This document shows, piece by piece, positions 1 to 9,440 of a stretch of DNA of 64,000 nucleotides (its first letter is position 1; every line of letters begins with the position of its first letter). A model generated the notes under the pieces. That model was not told the DNA's origin. It saw only the letters and a list, made by a program, of their open reading frames with translations, and ran no database searches. The position numbers and the translations under genes are program-made. The stretch comes from Bostrychus sinensis (Eukaryota > Chordata > Actinopteri > Gobiiformes > Eleotridae), in the NCBI GenBank assembly GCA_020698575.1, contig CM036256.1:496001-560000 (forward strand), written 5' to 3'.

Positions 1-191
1 GGAGAAGCATCGAGTCTTCTCAAGTCTTTGGTGTTCCAGTCCAAGTCGAGTCTAAACTCATCACATTAGTGACATGAGTCTGACTCGAGTCTAAGCCATG
101 ACTTTCAAGTCCACATCTCAGGAAAGGACTCTGGAACTTTTACTATGCATGAAAATAAAGAACCAGACACAACCATCACACCACAAAAACC

Positions 192-266
192 AGAGAGAGA
201 TGTGGGAGGAGCCAGACTGTAACTGAGGAACAGAGACAGACACTTGAGAGTATTTGAGTTTTTAAG
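192..266 (+). promoter_or_regulatory. Family A proximal promoter/5'UTR block (A1 copy)
   Basis: A block of about 75 bp immediately upstream of the ATG (GAGAGATGTGGGAGGAGCC ... TTTGAGTTTTTAAG) recurs almost unchanged before nearly every family A gene: about 3570, 8079, 17019, 26445, 28392, 31529, 34183, 39603, 42381, 48196, 55899 and 61230. Two genes break the pattern: A13 keeps only the last 19 bp, and A11 lacks it. No TATA box is obvious. Its conservation next to divergent upstream DNA fits a core promoter plus 5'UTR, though shared duplication history could also explain it. Confidence 0.6.
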
Positions 267-634
267 ATGGAGTCTGCCCTGTGTACACTGCTCTCAGCTC
301 TGGTTGTGCTCCTGTGTTCTTCCCCAGAGTGTAAAGGAGAAGACACAGTGACCCAGGCAGAAGGAGATGTCACTGCCACTCAAGGACTCACAGCCAACAT
401 AAACTGTACTTTTGAGAGAAGGAAAAATTTTAACTACTATTTGTTCTGGTACAAACAGGAGGATGGAGGCTTTCCAAAGTACATTTTACAACGCAAAGCA
501 TTAGGAACCAAAAGCAATTCACCAGAGTTCAATGAAGCCAGGTTTGATGCTGAGGTGGATGGGAACTCTTTTCCTCTGAAGATCCAGGATGTTGATGTGA
601 GAGACTCTGCTGTGTACTACTGTGCTCTGCAGCC
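267..634 (+). CDS. TRAV: TCR alpha/delta V gene A1 (leader fused to V exon)
   Basis: Germline variable segment for a T-cell receptor alpha/delta chain; after joining to a J it would encode the antigen-binding V domain at the T-cell surface. Residues 1-24 form a signal peptide with hydrophobic core LCTLLSALVVLL, in one open frame with the V domain. The mature part begins near EDTVTQ. Ig anchors are Cys47 (NINCTF), Trp61 (FWYKQ) and DSAVYYC with Cys119. CDR1 is around RRKNFNYY and CDR2 around QRKALGTKS. Coding ends before the heptamer; the open frame past it is translated RSS, not protein. This gene and its upstream 200 bp nearly match A6 at 28201-28466. TRDV use cannot be excluded. Confidence 0.93.
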
Positions 635-672
635 CACAGTGACAGGAAACACCAAAACTCTGAACAAAAACC
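635..672 (+). other. 23-type RSS of A1
   Basis: Heptamer CACAGTG at 635-641, 22-bp spacer, nonamer ACAAAAACC at 664-672. Both motifs match the RAG consensus perfectly. The heptamer-first orientation is that of a V segment. Confidence 0.93.
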
Positions 673-704
673 TCTGGAGCAAAGACAACACAATACTGCA
701 CTAG

Positions 705-969
705 CTCCACTAGAGGGAGCCACTGAGACACAGCTCTGGTTCTGAGTCTCTGATCTCATTTCATTCTTTCACAATAATTCGTGTTCCAAACGTCTACTGT
801 GTCTTCAGTTCCAGTATTTCCCACAAATTTCTGTGGTGGCGCAGGCGATCCTTAAGAAAATCCTATTGTTTAACTTTTTTTTAGAAAAAATTTAAGAAGT
901 CTTTTTTAGCACAGTACAGTTTATTAATAAATATCACATCTTTATTAAATATGAAGTTATTAAACCGCT
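705..969. other. A1 3' flank, no gene seen
   Basis: It starts with the CTCCACTAGAGGGAG box that follows most V genes here, then becomes AT-rich DNA with no coding signal that I can support. Confidence 0.5.
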
Positions 970-1318
970 TCTGAACTAAAAGAAAAAATCTAGATCCTGA
1001 CATTTTAGCCAACTACAGACCAATATCAAATCTCCCTTTTATTTCCAAAATCCTAGAAAGAGTTGTAGTTAAACAGTTATGGCGCCACCTACAGGACAAT
1101 AGCTTATTTGAAGATTTTCAGTCAGGGTTTAGACCCCACCATAGCACAGAAACTGCATTAGTCAGAGTCACAAATGACTCCAGTACCAGTTTGTCAGTGT
1201 AAATGAACATTCCTCACAGTGCAGTAAAGTTAGCTATGGAGTGCCACAAGGCTCAGTACTTGGACCCATTCTGTTCATGCTTTACATGCTGCCTTTAGGA
1301 AACAGAATCAGAAAACAT

Positions 1319-3101
1319 CACTGTTAAAATTTTATTGTAGATTGGAAACTGGTTACCAGTAAGTTACTGTAAAATCTATTACAGTAGTGATACTGTAGAC
1401 TGATTTTACAGTATTACTGTAATAGCAATCACAGTAGTTCTACTGTAAAATTATTTTACAGTATTACTGTAATATAAAATACAATATTATTACTGTATTA
1501 TGTTTTACAGTAATTACTCCAACTATTCTAATATTACTTACAGTAAAAATACAACAGGTCTGTCATGATTTTTGTCAATTTATTAAAAACACACAAACAT
1601 TTTTGTCTTACACAGTTGATTCGATAAAAATACATAGAAAAGTCTGCCATAAACAGAATCACTGAAGATATAGAACATCAAAATTAATATAACATTACTT
1701 GTAATAAAAAAATGTGTGTGGTCTCATTAAACACTGAATGTTTTCCTTGTGAACAGTGTGTGTATTATCTGTAGGATGAAGTAGATACATAACTTCATAT
1801 TATGCATTACCCCAAAACAATTTAACAATATACTTCCTCACTGTTACTTGTGTCTTTTACTAAAACACCATAACATATATAGATTTCCAATACACTGCTT
1901 CAAAATTACCAGACTTTAAGTGAAAAAAATCCACTTTAGTGTCTCCCAGGTCCAGAGCTGTAATGAGCCAGGACATATCCAGATGTTACACAGATGTTAC
2001 ACAGATGTTACACAGATGTTACTCAGATGTTACACAGATGTTGGACAGATGTTACACAGATGTTACACAGATGTTACAGAGATGTTACAGAGATGTTACA
2101 CAGATGTTACGCAGATGTTACGCAGATGTTACACAGATGTTACACAGATGTTACACAGATGTTTGTGAGGAGGTCTGGGCTGGGATCATCTGTGACTCAC
2201 AGAATCTGTAGAACCCTGGTGCTCCTCCAGTTAGAAGTGTTAGCAGCTGAAGTAATGTCCAGGAGAAAAGTTCCAGTTCACCTTTGGACTTGGAAAAAAA
2301 TTGACCTAGATTTAGAAAGAACAGAAAAAAAAAAAAAAACAACTTAAAAGACAAAGAGAACAAAATGTATTTTTATTTTCAGTACAGTATATTGTTGATG
2401 TAACAGAGTGAAACAATATTCAGGTGTATTAACAGAGTTGGTCGTTACCTGAGTGCACCTCCTGCTTCCTGAAAGAACCATGTTTCTTGTTCATGTTTCT
2501 TGTCTGAAAGCAAATAAATATTTTTCATTGATTGGACACAATATGAAGTCAGTGTTGTCAGTTGTCATTGGGTGCTGGGTTATTATTTGATTCTTTTAAG
2601 TTTAATTTAGTTTAAAACTTTGTAAAAAATTATATTACATTTGTTAACAGCATAAACAGACAAAAAATACAGTTTATTATTTTAGTTTATGGTTAGCTAG
2701 CACCTGTAACTGACATTAGAAATATCAGTTGACTCTGCTGAGTTATCGCGTAAATATAAAAGTGAGTATAAATTTGTACAAGCTAAACAATGTCAAACAT
2801 GTAATAATAATAATATAAAATATATATAATATAGGTATTTACTTTTGTTAAAGTGTGAGTAGGAATCTGCAGGTCTCTGTGTGGTTCTCTTCCACCGACT
2901 GAAGAAAATGTCATCTCACACAAATTTACCAAATCTCTCTTCCTATTGGTCAGATTTTCCCGCCTAAATTCACTACTGTAGTTTTTACAGTAGGTTACTG
3001 TAACATTATTTTCCCCCACAATTCAATGCACATTACAGTAGTCTGCTGTATAAACTTTTTACAGTAAAATACTGTTGATATTACAACTATCTGTTACAGT
3101 G
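1319..3101 (+). mobile_element. AT-flanked DNA element with TTACAGTA-rich ends
   Basis: This 1,783-bp insertion interrupts a LINE RT frame. The target dinucleotide AT is duplicated at 1317-1318 and 3102-3103. Ends are imperfect inverted repeats beginning CACTGTTAAAAT and, on the other strand, CACTGTAACAGAT. Both terminal regions are packed with TTACAGTA-type subrepeats (1360-1530 and 2980-3100). No transposase frame is visible, so it is non-autonomous. A 2-bp AT duplication is known for ISL2EU-type elements; that assignment is an inference. Confidence 0.65.
1980..2162 (+). repeat. 11-bp minisatellite, short allele (about 16.6 units)
   Basis: Tandem CAGATGTTACA units, with variants in the last three bases (TCA, GCA, GGACA forms), inside the DNA element. 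A much longer array in the same context lies at 14088-15623. Confidence 0.95.
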
Positions 3102-3644
3102 ATGGCATTAATTTTCACTGCAGACGATACACAGTTGTATTTATCAATTAAACCTGATCAGAATGAAGCGTAGAGAAACTTAGCTCCTGTGTGAGAGACA
3201 TAAAGACCTGGATGACAATTAATTATCTCCTCCTAAACCCAGAAAAAACAGAGGTCATTATACTGGGCCCCAAAAAGCTGAGCTCTGTCTGAGCAGAGTC
3301 TCCCTGGACGCTGTCAGTGTAGCCTCAAGTTCTACTGTGACAAACTTAGGAGTTTTATTTGACCCAGATTTATCATTTAAGGCTCATATAAACCAAGCCT
3401 GTAAAACAGCATTCTTTCACTTACGTAACATCGCCAAAATCAGAAATATTTTATCTAAAAGTGACGCTGAAAAACTTGTCCATGCGTTTGTTACATCTAG
3501 GTTGGATTACTGTCTCTGTCTCATCAGTTTTTATGAAAAAGAACTGAAAACCATCAAAGCACAAAAACCAGAGAGAGATGTGGGAGGAGCCAGACTGTAA
3601 CTGAGGAACAGAGACAGACACTTGAGAGTATTTGAGTTTTTAAG

Positions 3645-4009
3645 ATGGAGTCTGCCCTGTGTACACTGCTCTCAGCTCTGGTTGTGCTCCTGTGTTCTTC
3701 CCCAGAGTGTAAAGGAGAAGACACAGTGACCCAGGCAGAAGGAGATGTCACTGCCACTCAAGGACTCACAGCCAACATAAACTGTACTTTTCAGACCAGC
3801 TACACAGATTACACTCTGTTCTGGTACAAACAAGACGTTGGCGGTTTTCCAAAATTCATGATGAAGAAATATGTGAGTGGATCCATCATAAATTCTCCAG
3901 AGTTCAGCAAAGCCAGGTTTGATGCTGAGGTGGATGGGAACTCTTTTCCTCTGAAGATCCAGGATGTTGATGTGAGAGACTCTGCTGTGTACTACTGTGC
4001 TCTGCAGCC
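3645..4009 (+). CDS. TRAV: TCR alpha/delta V gene A2
   Basis: Single-exon leader-V gene; the start is the ATG directly after the TTTTTAAG box. CDR1 is QTSYTDY. FR2 is FWYKQDVGGFPKF. The CDR2 region KKYVSGSI is shared base-for-base with A15 at 61530-61555, although their CDR1s differ. FR3 has the AEVDGNSFPL version, as in A1 and A3. Anchors are Cys47, the Trp of FWYKQ and Cys118. Its upstream flank is LINE sequence rather than the flank of A1 or A6. From here downstream for about 2.7 kb the DNA is duplicated at A15. Confidence 0.93.
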
Positions 4010-4047
4010 CACAGTGACAGGAAACACCAAAACTCTGAACAAAAACC
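4010..4047 (+). other. 23-type RSS of A2
   Basis: Heptamer at 4010-4016, 22-bp spacer, nonamer at 4039-4047; both consensus. Confidence 0.93.
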
Positions 4048-4079
4048 TCTGGAGCAAAGACAACACAATACTGCACTAG

Positions 4080-4840
4080 CTCCACTAGAGGGAGACTCTG
4101 GTTGTGTGATCTTCAAAGTATTTGATGAAGACAGATCTGTTCTGGGATGATGAGAGGAGCAGTTGTGTGTACAGAGAGTAGAGTTTTTGGGGAGCATCTG
4201 GCTCTGTTTCAGAAGCAGGTTTAGTCCAAACTCAGAGTATGTTAACCCTGAACAGAGGGAAACTCAGAGTTTAGGCTAACTCTGTTTCACAGAGAGTTAT
4301 CCTAAACTCTGAGTCAGTTACCATGGTAACTCAGTGTGAACCTAACCTGGTCTGGAGCAGGTTTTCTTCCTCTGACCCTGAGTCTAACCCAGAGTCTCCT
4401 CCTGCTGCTGCTGAAGGAGCGCTCTGATTGGATAACTCACTTCCTCATTCACAAGAACACTGCACTTCACAAAGGATTGAGACGAGTTTAAAAGATAATG
4501 ATCTAACTTTTATACTTATACTTTTATCACTTTTAGACTTTTTTATACATTCATAAATTTACATTATTTACATTTTATCAACTAAAATGATGATGTAATT
4601 AAATTAGGGACATTTATTAATCTTAGCCTTACTTTATTAAATTGATCAAGTCATGTTTGAAAAACTTACTTTTCATATAAATACTTTTTACTATCTGAAA
4701 TATTAAGTTTGTTGAGCCAAAAATGCAGTGTGCAGTATTGTTTTATTTACTGCGAGTCCAATATAAAGAGTACAATGTCTTCTTTTCTTTGTATCCTGTG
4801 AGGGCTTTAGCCAGTGGGACCCCAAAGCAGAGACTAAGAC
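4080..4840. other. A2 3' flank, duplicated at 61740-62500
   Basis: No gene seen. It contains runs of the short inverted phrases CTCAGAGTTTAG and CTAAACTCTGAG at 4226-4320, able to form hairpins, and then AT-rich DNA. The same sequence follows A15 with few differences. Confidence 0.6.
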
Positions 4841-5140
4841 AAGGAATGGCCAGTTCCAAAATTTATTTTACAGCTTAAAGCAGGCTGTGGAGGCAGGGAG
4901 CAGGCAGAGTGGCTTCAGGAGACGAGGCACAGGAGGCAGATGACCGAACACGACGGAATCATCTGGCAGAGTGGAGAGAAGACCAGGTGTTTGTAGGCAG
5001 ACAGGTGAGTGAATTAGTGACAGGTGTGTGCCTCCTCTGCAGCCCGGGAGAAGCCACGCCCCCTGCCCCACACAGGCGCTGCACACTGCCCCAGCCTGAG
5101 CCTGGGACAGTGGAGTCCACCCCTTTTTACATCAATATTA
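4841..5140. mobile_element. Unclassified retroelement-like repeat fragment
   Basis: A GC-rich stretch reads on the minus strand as a typical teleost dispersed repeat end (TTTATTTTACAG on +, then CAGGCAG/GAGGCAG-rich sequence). It is duplicated at 62502-62800. No long frame that I recognise. The 72-81 aa frames across it have no domain signature. Confidence 0.3.
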
Positions 5141-5458
5141 GAGCTGGGCATTGATTACATTTTATGCAATTAATCTCAGTCTCGCTAAAATAACTGATTC
5201 TGTACTGTACTTCCAAATCAAAAGTCTCTCCTCCTCCTGTGGCTGTCATGGTCCTGCTGCTGCTGCTGAGTCTGCCCCAGTTTGCTCACTTCTTTCTTCT
5301 TTATGACTACCAAATAGTTATGGGATGTAAATATCTGTTTTTTTAGTCATTTTTCCAGTGAAACATCATTGATACAATCTGAAAACACTGTGTTTCTGCT
5401 GATAGCATTAATTAGCTGTGCATATATTTACCAGGCTATATTTAACATCATTAACTAC

Positions 5459-5724
5459 TAGGGCTGTCGCGGTGAGAGAATTTCCCCTGTGGTAATTATA
5501 TGCGGCTCAATGCGGTATATGCGGTATAGCATAAGCTAATAATAACACCTGAAAAAATGATATGTCCAAACAAATTTTGATTATAAAAATAAATTGAGCC
5601 TCTGCTTTAACAAAAACCAGAGTCAGGCACGAGTGACAATGTCCTTGCAGCGCATGTAACGTGGTAGCTTTAGAAAAACCCACACGTTCACCTTCTGTGG
5701 TTTGAGACACCGCGACAGCCCTAT
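5459..5724. mobile_element. MITE with GGGCTGTCGCGGTG inverted ends
   Basis: About 265 bp bounded by AGGGCTGTCGCGGTG at 5460 and its reverse complement CACCGCGACAGCCCT ending near 5723. It has no coding capacity. The copy at 63120-63395 has extra internal GCGGTGTGCGGTA, so this one lost about 18 bp. Superfamily is uncertain (hAT-like by look of the ends). Confidence 0.6.
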
Positions 5725-5873
5725 TACCTATTAACTACTCTCTACTTCCTGCTTGTGTACAGTGCAGACGTCTTCTCACTGCTCCCGCTCTGTCTTGTGC
5801 TTGCTCCTTTTTTTTGTCTTGTCAGACTTTTTCTTTTTGACCCCTGCTTTGCTGTGCTCCTGAAAATACTCAA

Positions 5874-6211
5874 ATGGAATTGATTAACTGCTCACTCAGC
5901 GCTGTTGACAAGATTTTCTCCCTAAGAGAGGCACCGGGGGAACCTCTCTTCCCGGACGGGACTTTCTCTGCCCGTGAACACCTGGAACAGCTGGCAGGTC
6001 ATGGCCTGGAAGTCCAGTCTGTGGAGGATGTGGATTTATTCATATTTGGATTTTTGATAGCAGGGTTCCTGTTCCTCAGCCCTGGGACTGCCCTGACCTA
6101 TGGAAGATTTGTAAGACAGCTGCCAGCAAATTCACCCAGCGCTGTCTGGGGAGATGGAAGGCTGCTTCAGAGATGTGAGGGACTGAAAGTATTACATCAG
6201 AGAGGGGCACA
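5874..6211 (+). CDS. Unknown repeat-borne ORF with one membrane segment
   Basis: A frame starting MELINCSLSAVDKIFSLREA encodes about 113 residues before running into a minisatellite. There is one strongly hydrophobic stretch near residues 54-70 (VDLFIFGFLIAGFLFLSPG). I do not recognise the family. The same frame occurs at 63545 in the duplicated block with no obvious differences. It sits inside repeat DNA that ends in a polyadenylation-like signal and (TCTA)n, so it may be the remnant of a retroelement protein. Confidence 0.35.
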
Positions 6212-6470
6212 GACTGAGGACTGTCCCGGGACGTCTCAGCCCAGACCGAGGACTGTCCCGGGATGTCTCGGCCCGGACCGAGGACTGTCCCGGGACGTCT
6301 CGGCCCGGACCGAGGACTGTCCCGGGACGTCTCGGCCCGGACCGAGGACTGTCCCGGGACGTCTCGGCCCAGACCGAGGACTGTCCCGGGACGTCTCGGC
6401 CCAGACCGAGGACTGTCCCGGGACGTCTCGGCCCAGACCGAGGACTGTCCCGGGACGTCTCGGCCCAGTG
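6212..6470 (+). repeat. 32-bp GC-rich minisatellite, 8 units
   Basis: Tandem units of the type GACCGAGGACTGTCCCGGGA plus GTCTCGGCCCG, 32 bp each. It stays open in both strands' frames because three units equal 32 codons. The second copy begins at 63883 and runs off the window. Confidence 0.95.
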
Positions 6471-7075
6471 GAGGAGACTGGACACCATCGGGGGTCAGAC
6501 TGGTGAACTGTTACTGGACTGACCATGAAGCAAAGTCACTCCATCAACCAGATGTACGCCAGCGACGCTGAGGTCCAGAACTGATGGACTGATAATGATC
6601 TGGACAAAATTAACTGAAGATCAGCTTAAATGGATTAAAAATTGTACCTTCTCCCTACACCTCCTCCCTGGGTTCAGGAGGTCACAGCTGGGTCTTCTTC
6701 TCTCTCCCTGTGCACTGCCAGATCTCCTTCAAGGACAAGCCACAGAACTGAACTTGTGAACATCTGAGTCATGGCTCCAACTTTCTCAAACATAATCTCA
6801 GACTCTTACTGCATCATACACACCCCTCTCCATCCCAGCCCCTCCCCATCCGTCTGACTCCTCCTTTTTTTTTCCTCTCTCCCTCACCCAAGTCCAAATA
6901 AAAATTCCATCCCGTGACCGTGTGTACTGTGTGTTGTTATGTTATATTACTGTTGTGTTTGTGTTTGTGTGCCTTTGCAAACTGTATTTAACTTTCTGGA
7001 GAGCTGTGGCTGTGGCCCCGGAGGCTTGCTCCAAACACAATTTCGCTGTACTTTTTTGTGCATGTGACAATAAAC

Positions 7076-7076
<1 letters not shown>
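6471..7076 (+). mobile_element. 3' part of a retroelement ending in a (TCTA)n tail
   Basis: Contains pyrimidine-rich non-coding DNA and ends with TGCATGTGACAATAAACTTA followed directly by TCTA repeats. This is the usual look of a teleost non-LTR 3' end with a microsatellite tail. No frame is supported. Confidence 0.45.
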
Positions 7077-7142
<66 letters not shown>

Positions 7143-7143
7143 A

Positions 7144-7174
<31 letters not shown>

Positions 7175-7202
7175 ACTATCTATCTATCTATCTATCTATC
7201 TA
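7077..7202 (+). repeat. (TCTA)n microsatellite
   Basis: Nearly perfect TCTA tetranucleotide run with two TAAC interruptions. Confidence 0.97.
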
Positions 7203-7756
7203 ACAGTTTGTATCTCGGTGACCTATCCACATGAAACAAACACTGTAAGGAAGCTAAAAGTCTTCTCAGTCAGGACCACTGCAGCTAATGTCTCTCTACT
7301 CTTCCTCAATCCTGTGCTGCAACCATTTTTTAAATTCATTTCATTCATCAGGTACAGATAACAACAATCACAATCATCAACCCCCCCCCCCCCCCCCAAC
7401 CCCCCTTACCCCCACCCCTCCACCCCACCCCCGCCCTGGGCGTCCTACCTGGGGTTTGTGCCAAACTAGAAAAATATATTTCCCTCAAATAAGTGTAGAG
7501 TGACATAAATAAATATTCAGTCTGTGTCATCATTCTACATCATTAGAGAGGGGGTAACTCATTGGTTTACATTTCACAGAGATGCCATCATCCATACATA
7601 TTCAGGTCTAATACATGAACTGACACGGTGCACTCTTGTCTCATAGCATCTATAATGCCTTTAAGTCCTGCAAGTATATTATAATATCGTCCCAAATTAG
7701 GTTGAATTTTTCAGTTAATGCACACACTTTTTAAATACATAAATAAATAAATAAAT
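7203..7756. other. Non-coding spacer with C-rich tract
   Basis: Poly-C at 7381-7397 and C-rich sequence to about 7437. The rest is AT-rich with no coding signal. A TAAA run lies at 7735-7756. Confidence 0.6.
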
Positions 7757-8078
7757 GCACTCACATGTGGGGCTGACTTTTGTTGCTGTGTGAGAAAGCA
7801 AAGAAAATGCAAAAATTAACAACTTTTGAAATCTTATAAATATAAATTGTGAAAAATATCATCACTTTTTAAAACGTGAAGTGCAAAGTCTGCTTATGAT
7901 GCAGAGCTGGATAAAAGTGAAAAGAGATGCCATTTATCAACTAAAATATGTCCAAGCTTAAAACTTTAATGTGAATTTGTCCAGTGACAAAATATTGTTG
8001 TGAGGAACACTTTATTTTTTATTTCTGCCTCAACAGTTTTCATGAAAAAGAACTGAAAACCATCAAACCACAAAAACC
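7757..8078 (+). promoter_or_regulatory. Distal upstream flank of a family A gene (A3)
   Basis: It contains GTCCAAGCTT at about 7950 followed by GACAAAATATTGTTGTGAGG near 7986. The same arrangement precedes A7 (31397), A12 (48090), A15 (61096) and a V-less relic at 21345. It is either an upstream regulatory segment or ancestral flank carried along by duplication. Confidence 0.4.
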
Positions 8079-8153
8079 AGAGAGAGAAGTGGGAGGAGCC
8101 AGACTGTAACTGAGGAACAGAGACAGACACTTGAGAGTATTTGAGTTTTTAAG

Positions 8154-8512
8154 ATGGAGTCTGCCCTGTGTACACTGCTCTCAGCTCTGGTTGTGCTCCT
8201 GTGTTCTTCCCCAGAGTGTAAAGGAGAAGACACAGTGACCCAGGCAGAAGGAGATGTCACTGCCACTCAAGGACTCACAGCCAACATAAACTGTACTTTT
8301 GAGACCAGCTACAAAAGTTACACTCTGTTCTGGTACAAACAAGAGGATGGTGGTTTTCCAAAATTCATGATGAAGAAATATGGATCCTTAATAAAATCTC
8401 CAGAGTTCAGTGAAGCCAGGTTTGATGCTGAGGTGGATGGGAACTCTTTTCCTCTGAAGATCCAGGATGTTGATGTGAGAGACTCTGCTGTGTACTACTG
8501 TGCTCTGCAGCC
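8154..8512 (+). CDS. TRAV: TCR alpha/delta V gene A3
   Basis: Single-exon leader-V gene, the shorter CDR2 form. CDR1 is ETSYKSY. FR2 is FWYKQEDGGFPKF. CDR2 KKYGSLI is shared with A10, but FR3 here is AEVDG where A10 has AELKG, so the two are mosaics. Cys47, Trp and Cys116 anchors are present. It was the upstream member of a doublet with B1; a 2.4-kb transposon now sits 29 bp after its nonamer and removes the usual downstream stop, so the unrearranged frame runs on to 8633. Confidence 0.93.
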
Positions 8513-8550
8513 CACAGTGACAGGAAACACCAAAACTCTGAACAAAAACC
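8513..8550 (+). other. 23-type RSS of A3
   Basis: Heptamer at 8513-8519, nonamer at 8542-8550, 22-bp spacer. Intact in spite of the insertion close by. Confidence 0.93.
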
Positions 8551-8853
8551 TCTGGAGCAAAGACAACACAATACTGCACTACACTGTAAACCCGGCCTTT
8601 CTGTTTTTTAACATGTTTAGCTGTTATTACTAATATTGCTTTGTTTTTGCAAAGGCCAGAGTCATTACTTAACCTGACCAGGTGTTAACACTACTTACCT
8701 TAAGTAGTGAGTGCACTAATGGCTCTCTGCAGAGTAAACTTAAAATTCTCAGTTTTTACAGGAGATGGGAGGGGTTTGGGCTGTGACATCAGCACTGGTT
8801 CTGGAAAGTTCCGATAGCTGGGTCTGTGTCAGCATCGGCAGCAGAAACACAAC

Positions 8854-8893
8854 ATGGACGAGGTTTTGGTGGATTACAGCTTCAAAACTTGCG
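8854..8893 (+). pseudogene. Exon-like start inside the transposon
   Basis: ATG frame MDEVLVDYSFKTC runs into a consensus 5' splice site (TTGCG then GTAAGT). A matching acceptor (TTTTTTTACAG) lies at about 9852-9862, and a second coding-looking piece at 10491-10620 reads QLDFGILLVYPDGARTSTL followed by SHLHTAVLKIVIEGKVV. This resembles, from memory only, the C-terminal part of a multicopy uncharacterised teleost protein family. No full frame can be assembled by eye. Confidence 0.3.
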
Positions 8894-9250
8894 GTAAGTG
8901 CATAAAACTGTAAAACTGTACACTTAACGTGTGTTAAAGAGTAATTTTGAACATGTGACAGTGGAGTTACTGCAATAGTGAGTCCTAAATTAATCCTGGA
9001 CGGTTTAAAACAAACTAATTATTTTGAGAGATATTTTCATGGTTTGGCATGTCTGTTAGAACTGTGGACACATCAAAAATAGTCATGTTTTCATTAGAAA
9101 ATTCCAGTTAGCAGCCCATGCCTTCATTAGCGCTACGTAGCTGTTTAGCATGTAGCATTAGCACTAGTCTGACGGCTAACATTGGCCTAAACAGGTTACA
9201 GTGTGGTTTTAGGGATTCAACATGGATAATGGGACTAACGTATGAGTGTC

Positions 9251-9440
9251 CTGAGTCGGACGCTATGGTCCTGAGTCGGACGCTATGGCCCTGAGTCGGA
9301 CGCTATGGCCCTGAGTCGGACGCTATGGCCCTGAGTCGGACGCTATGGCCCTGAGTCGGACGCTATGGCCCTGAGTCGGACGCTATGGCCCTGAGTCGGA
9401 CGCTATGGCCCTGAGTCGGACGCTATGGCCCTGAGTCGGA
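9251..9440 (+). repeat. 20-bp minisatellite, about 9.5 units
   Basis: Perfect CTGAGTCGGACGCTATGGCC units starting at 9251, 9271 and so on to 9431, inside the transposon. No unique spacers. Confidence 0.97.

Larger units (their letters stand above)
970..3530 (+). mobile_element. Decayed LINE (L2/CR1-like RT), split by a DNA element
   Basis: Reverse-transcriptase motifs are readable: NYRPISNLPFISKILERVV, then SGFRPHHSTETALV near 1120-1170, then YGVPQGSVLGPILFMLYMLP near 1225-1295. The frame resumes after the inserted element as ADDTQLYLSIKPD (3123-3160) and TNLGVLFDPDLSFKAHINQA (3340-3400), ending at RLDYCLCLISF. There are frameshifts, stops and an internal deletion near 1180, so it is dead. 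Its 3' end is fused to the upstream flank of A2. Confidence 0.8.

Noticed and set aside
176..379. Antisense frame of 67 residues repeated over most A genes
   Set aside because: It is the complement of the invariant promoter-leader-FR1 sequence. It recurs because that DNA is duplicated, with no independent sign of coding.
635..704. C-terminal extension of V proteins past CALQ
   Set aside because: It is translated heptamer, spacer and nonamer. In a working receptor this DNA is removed by RAG recombination.
6192..6571. Antisense and overlapping frames of about 100 residues
   Set aside because: Products of the 32-bp GC-rich repeat, open on both strands for the same arithmetic reason.
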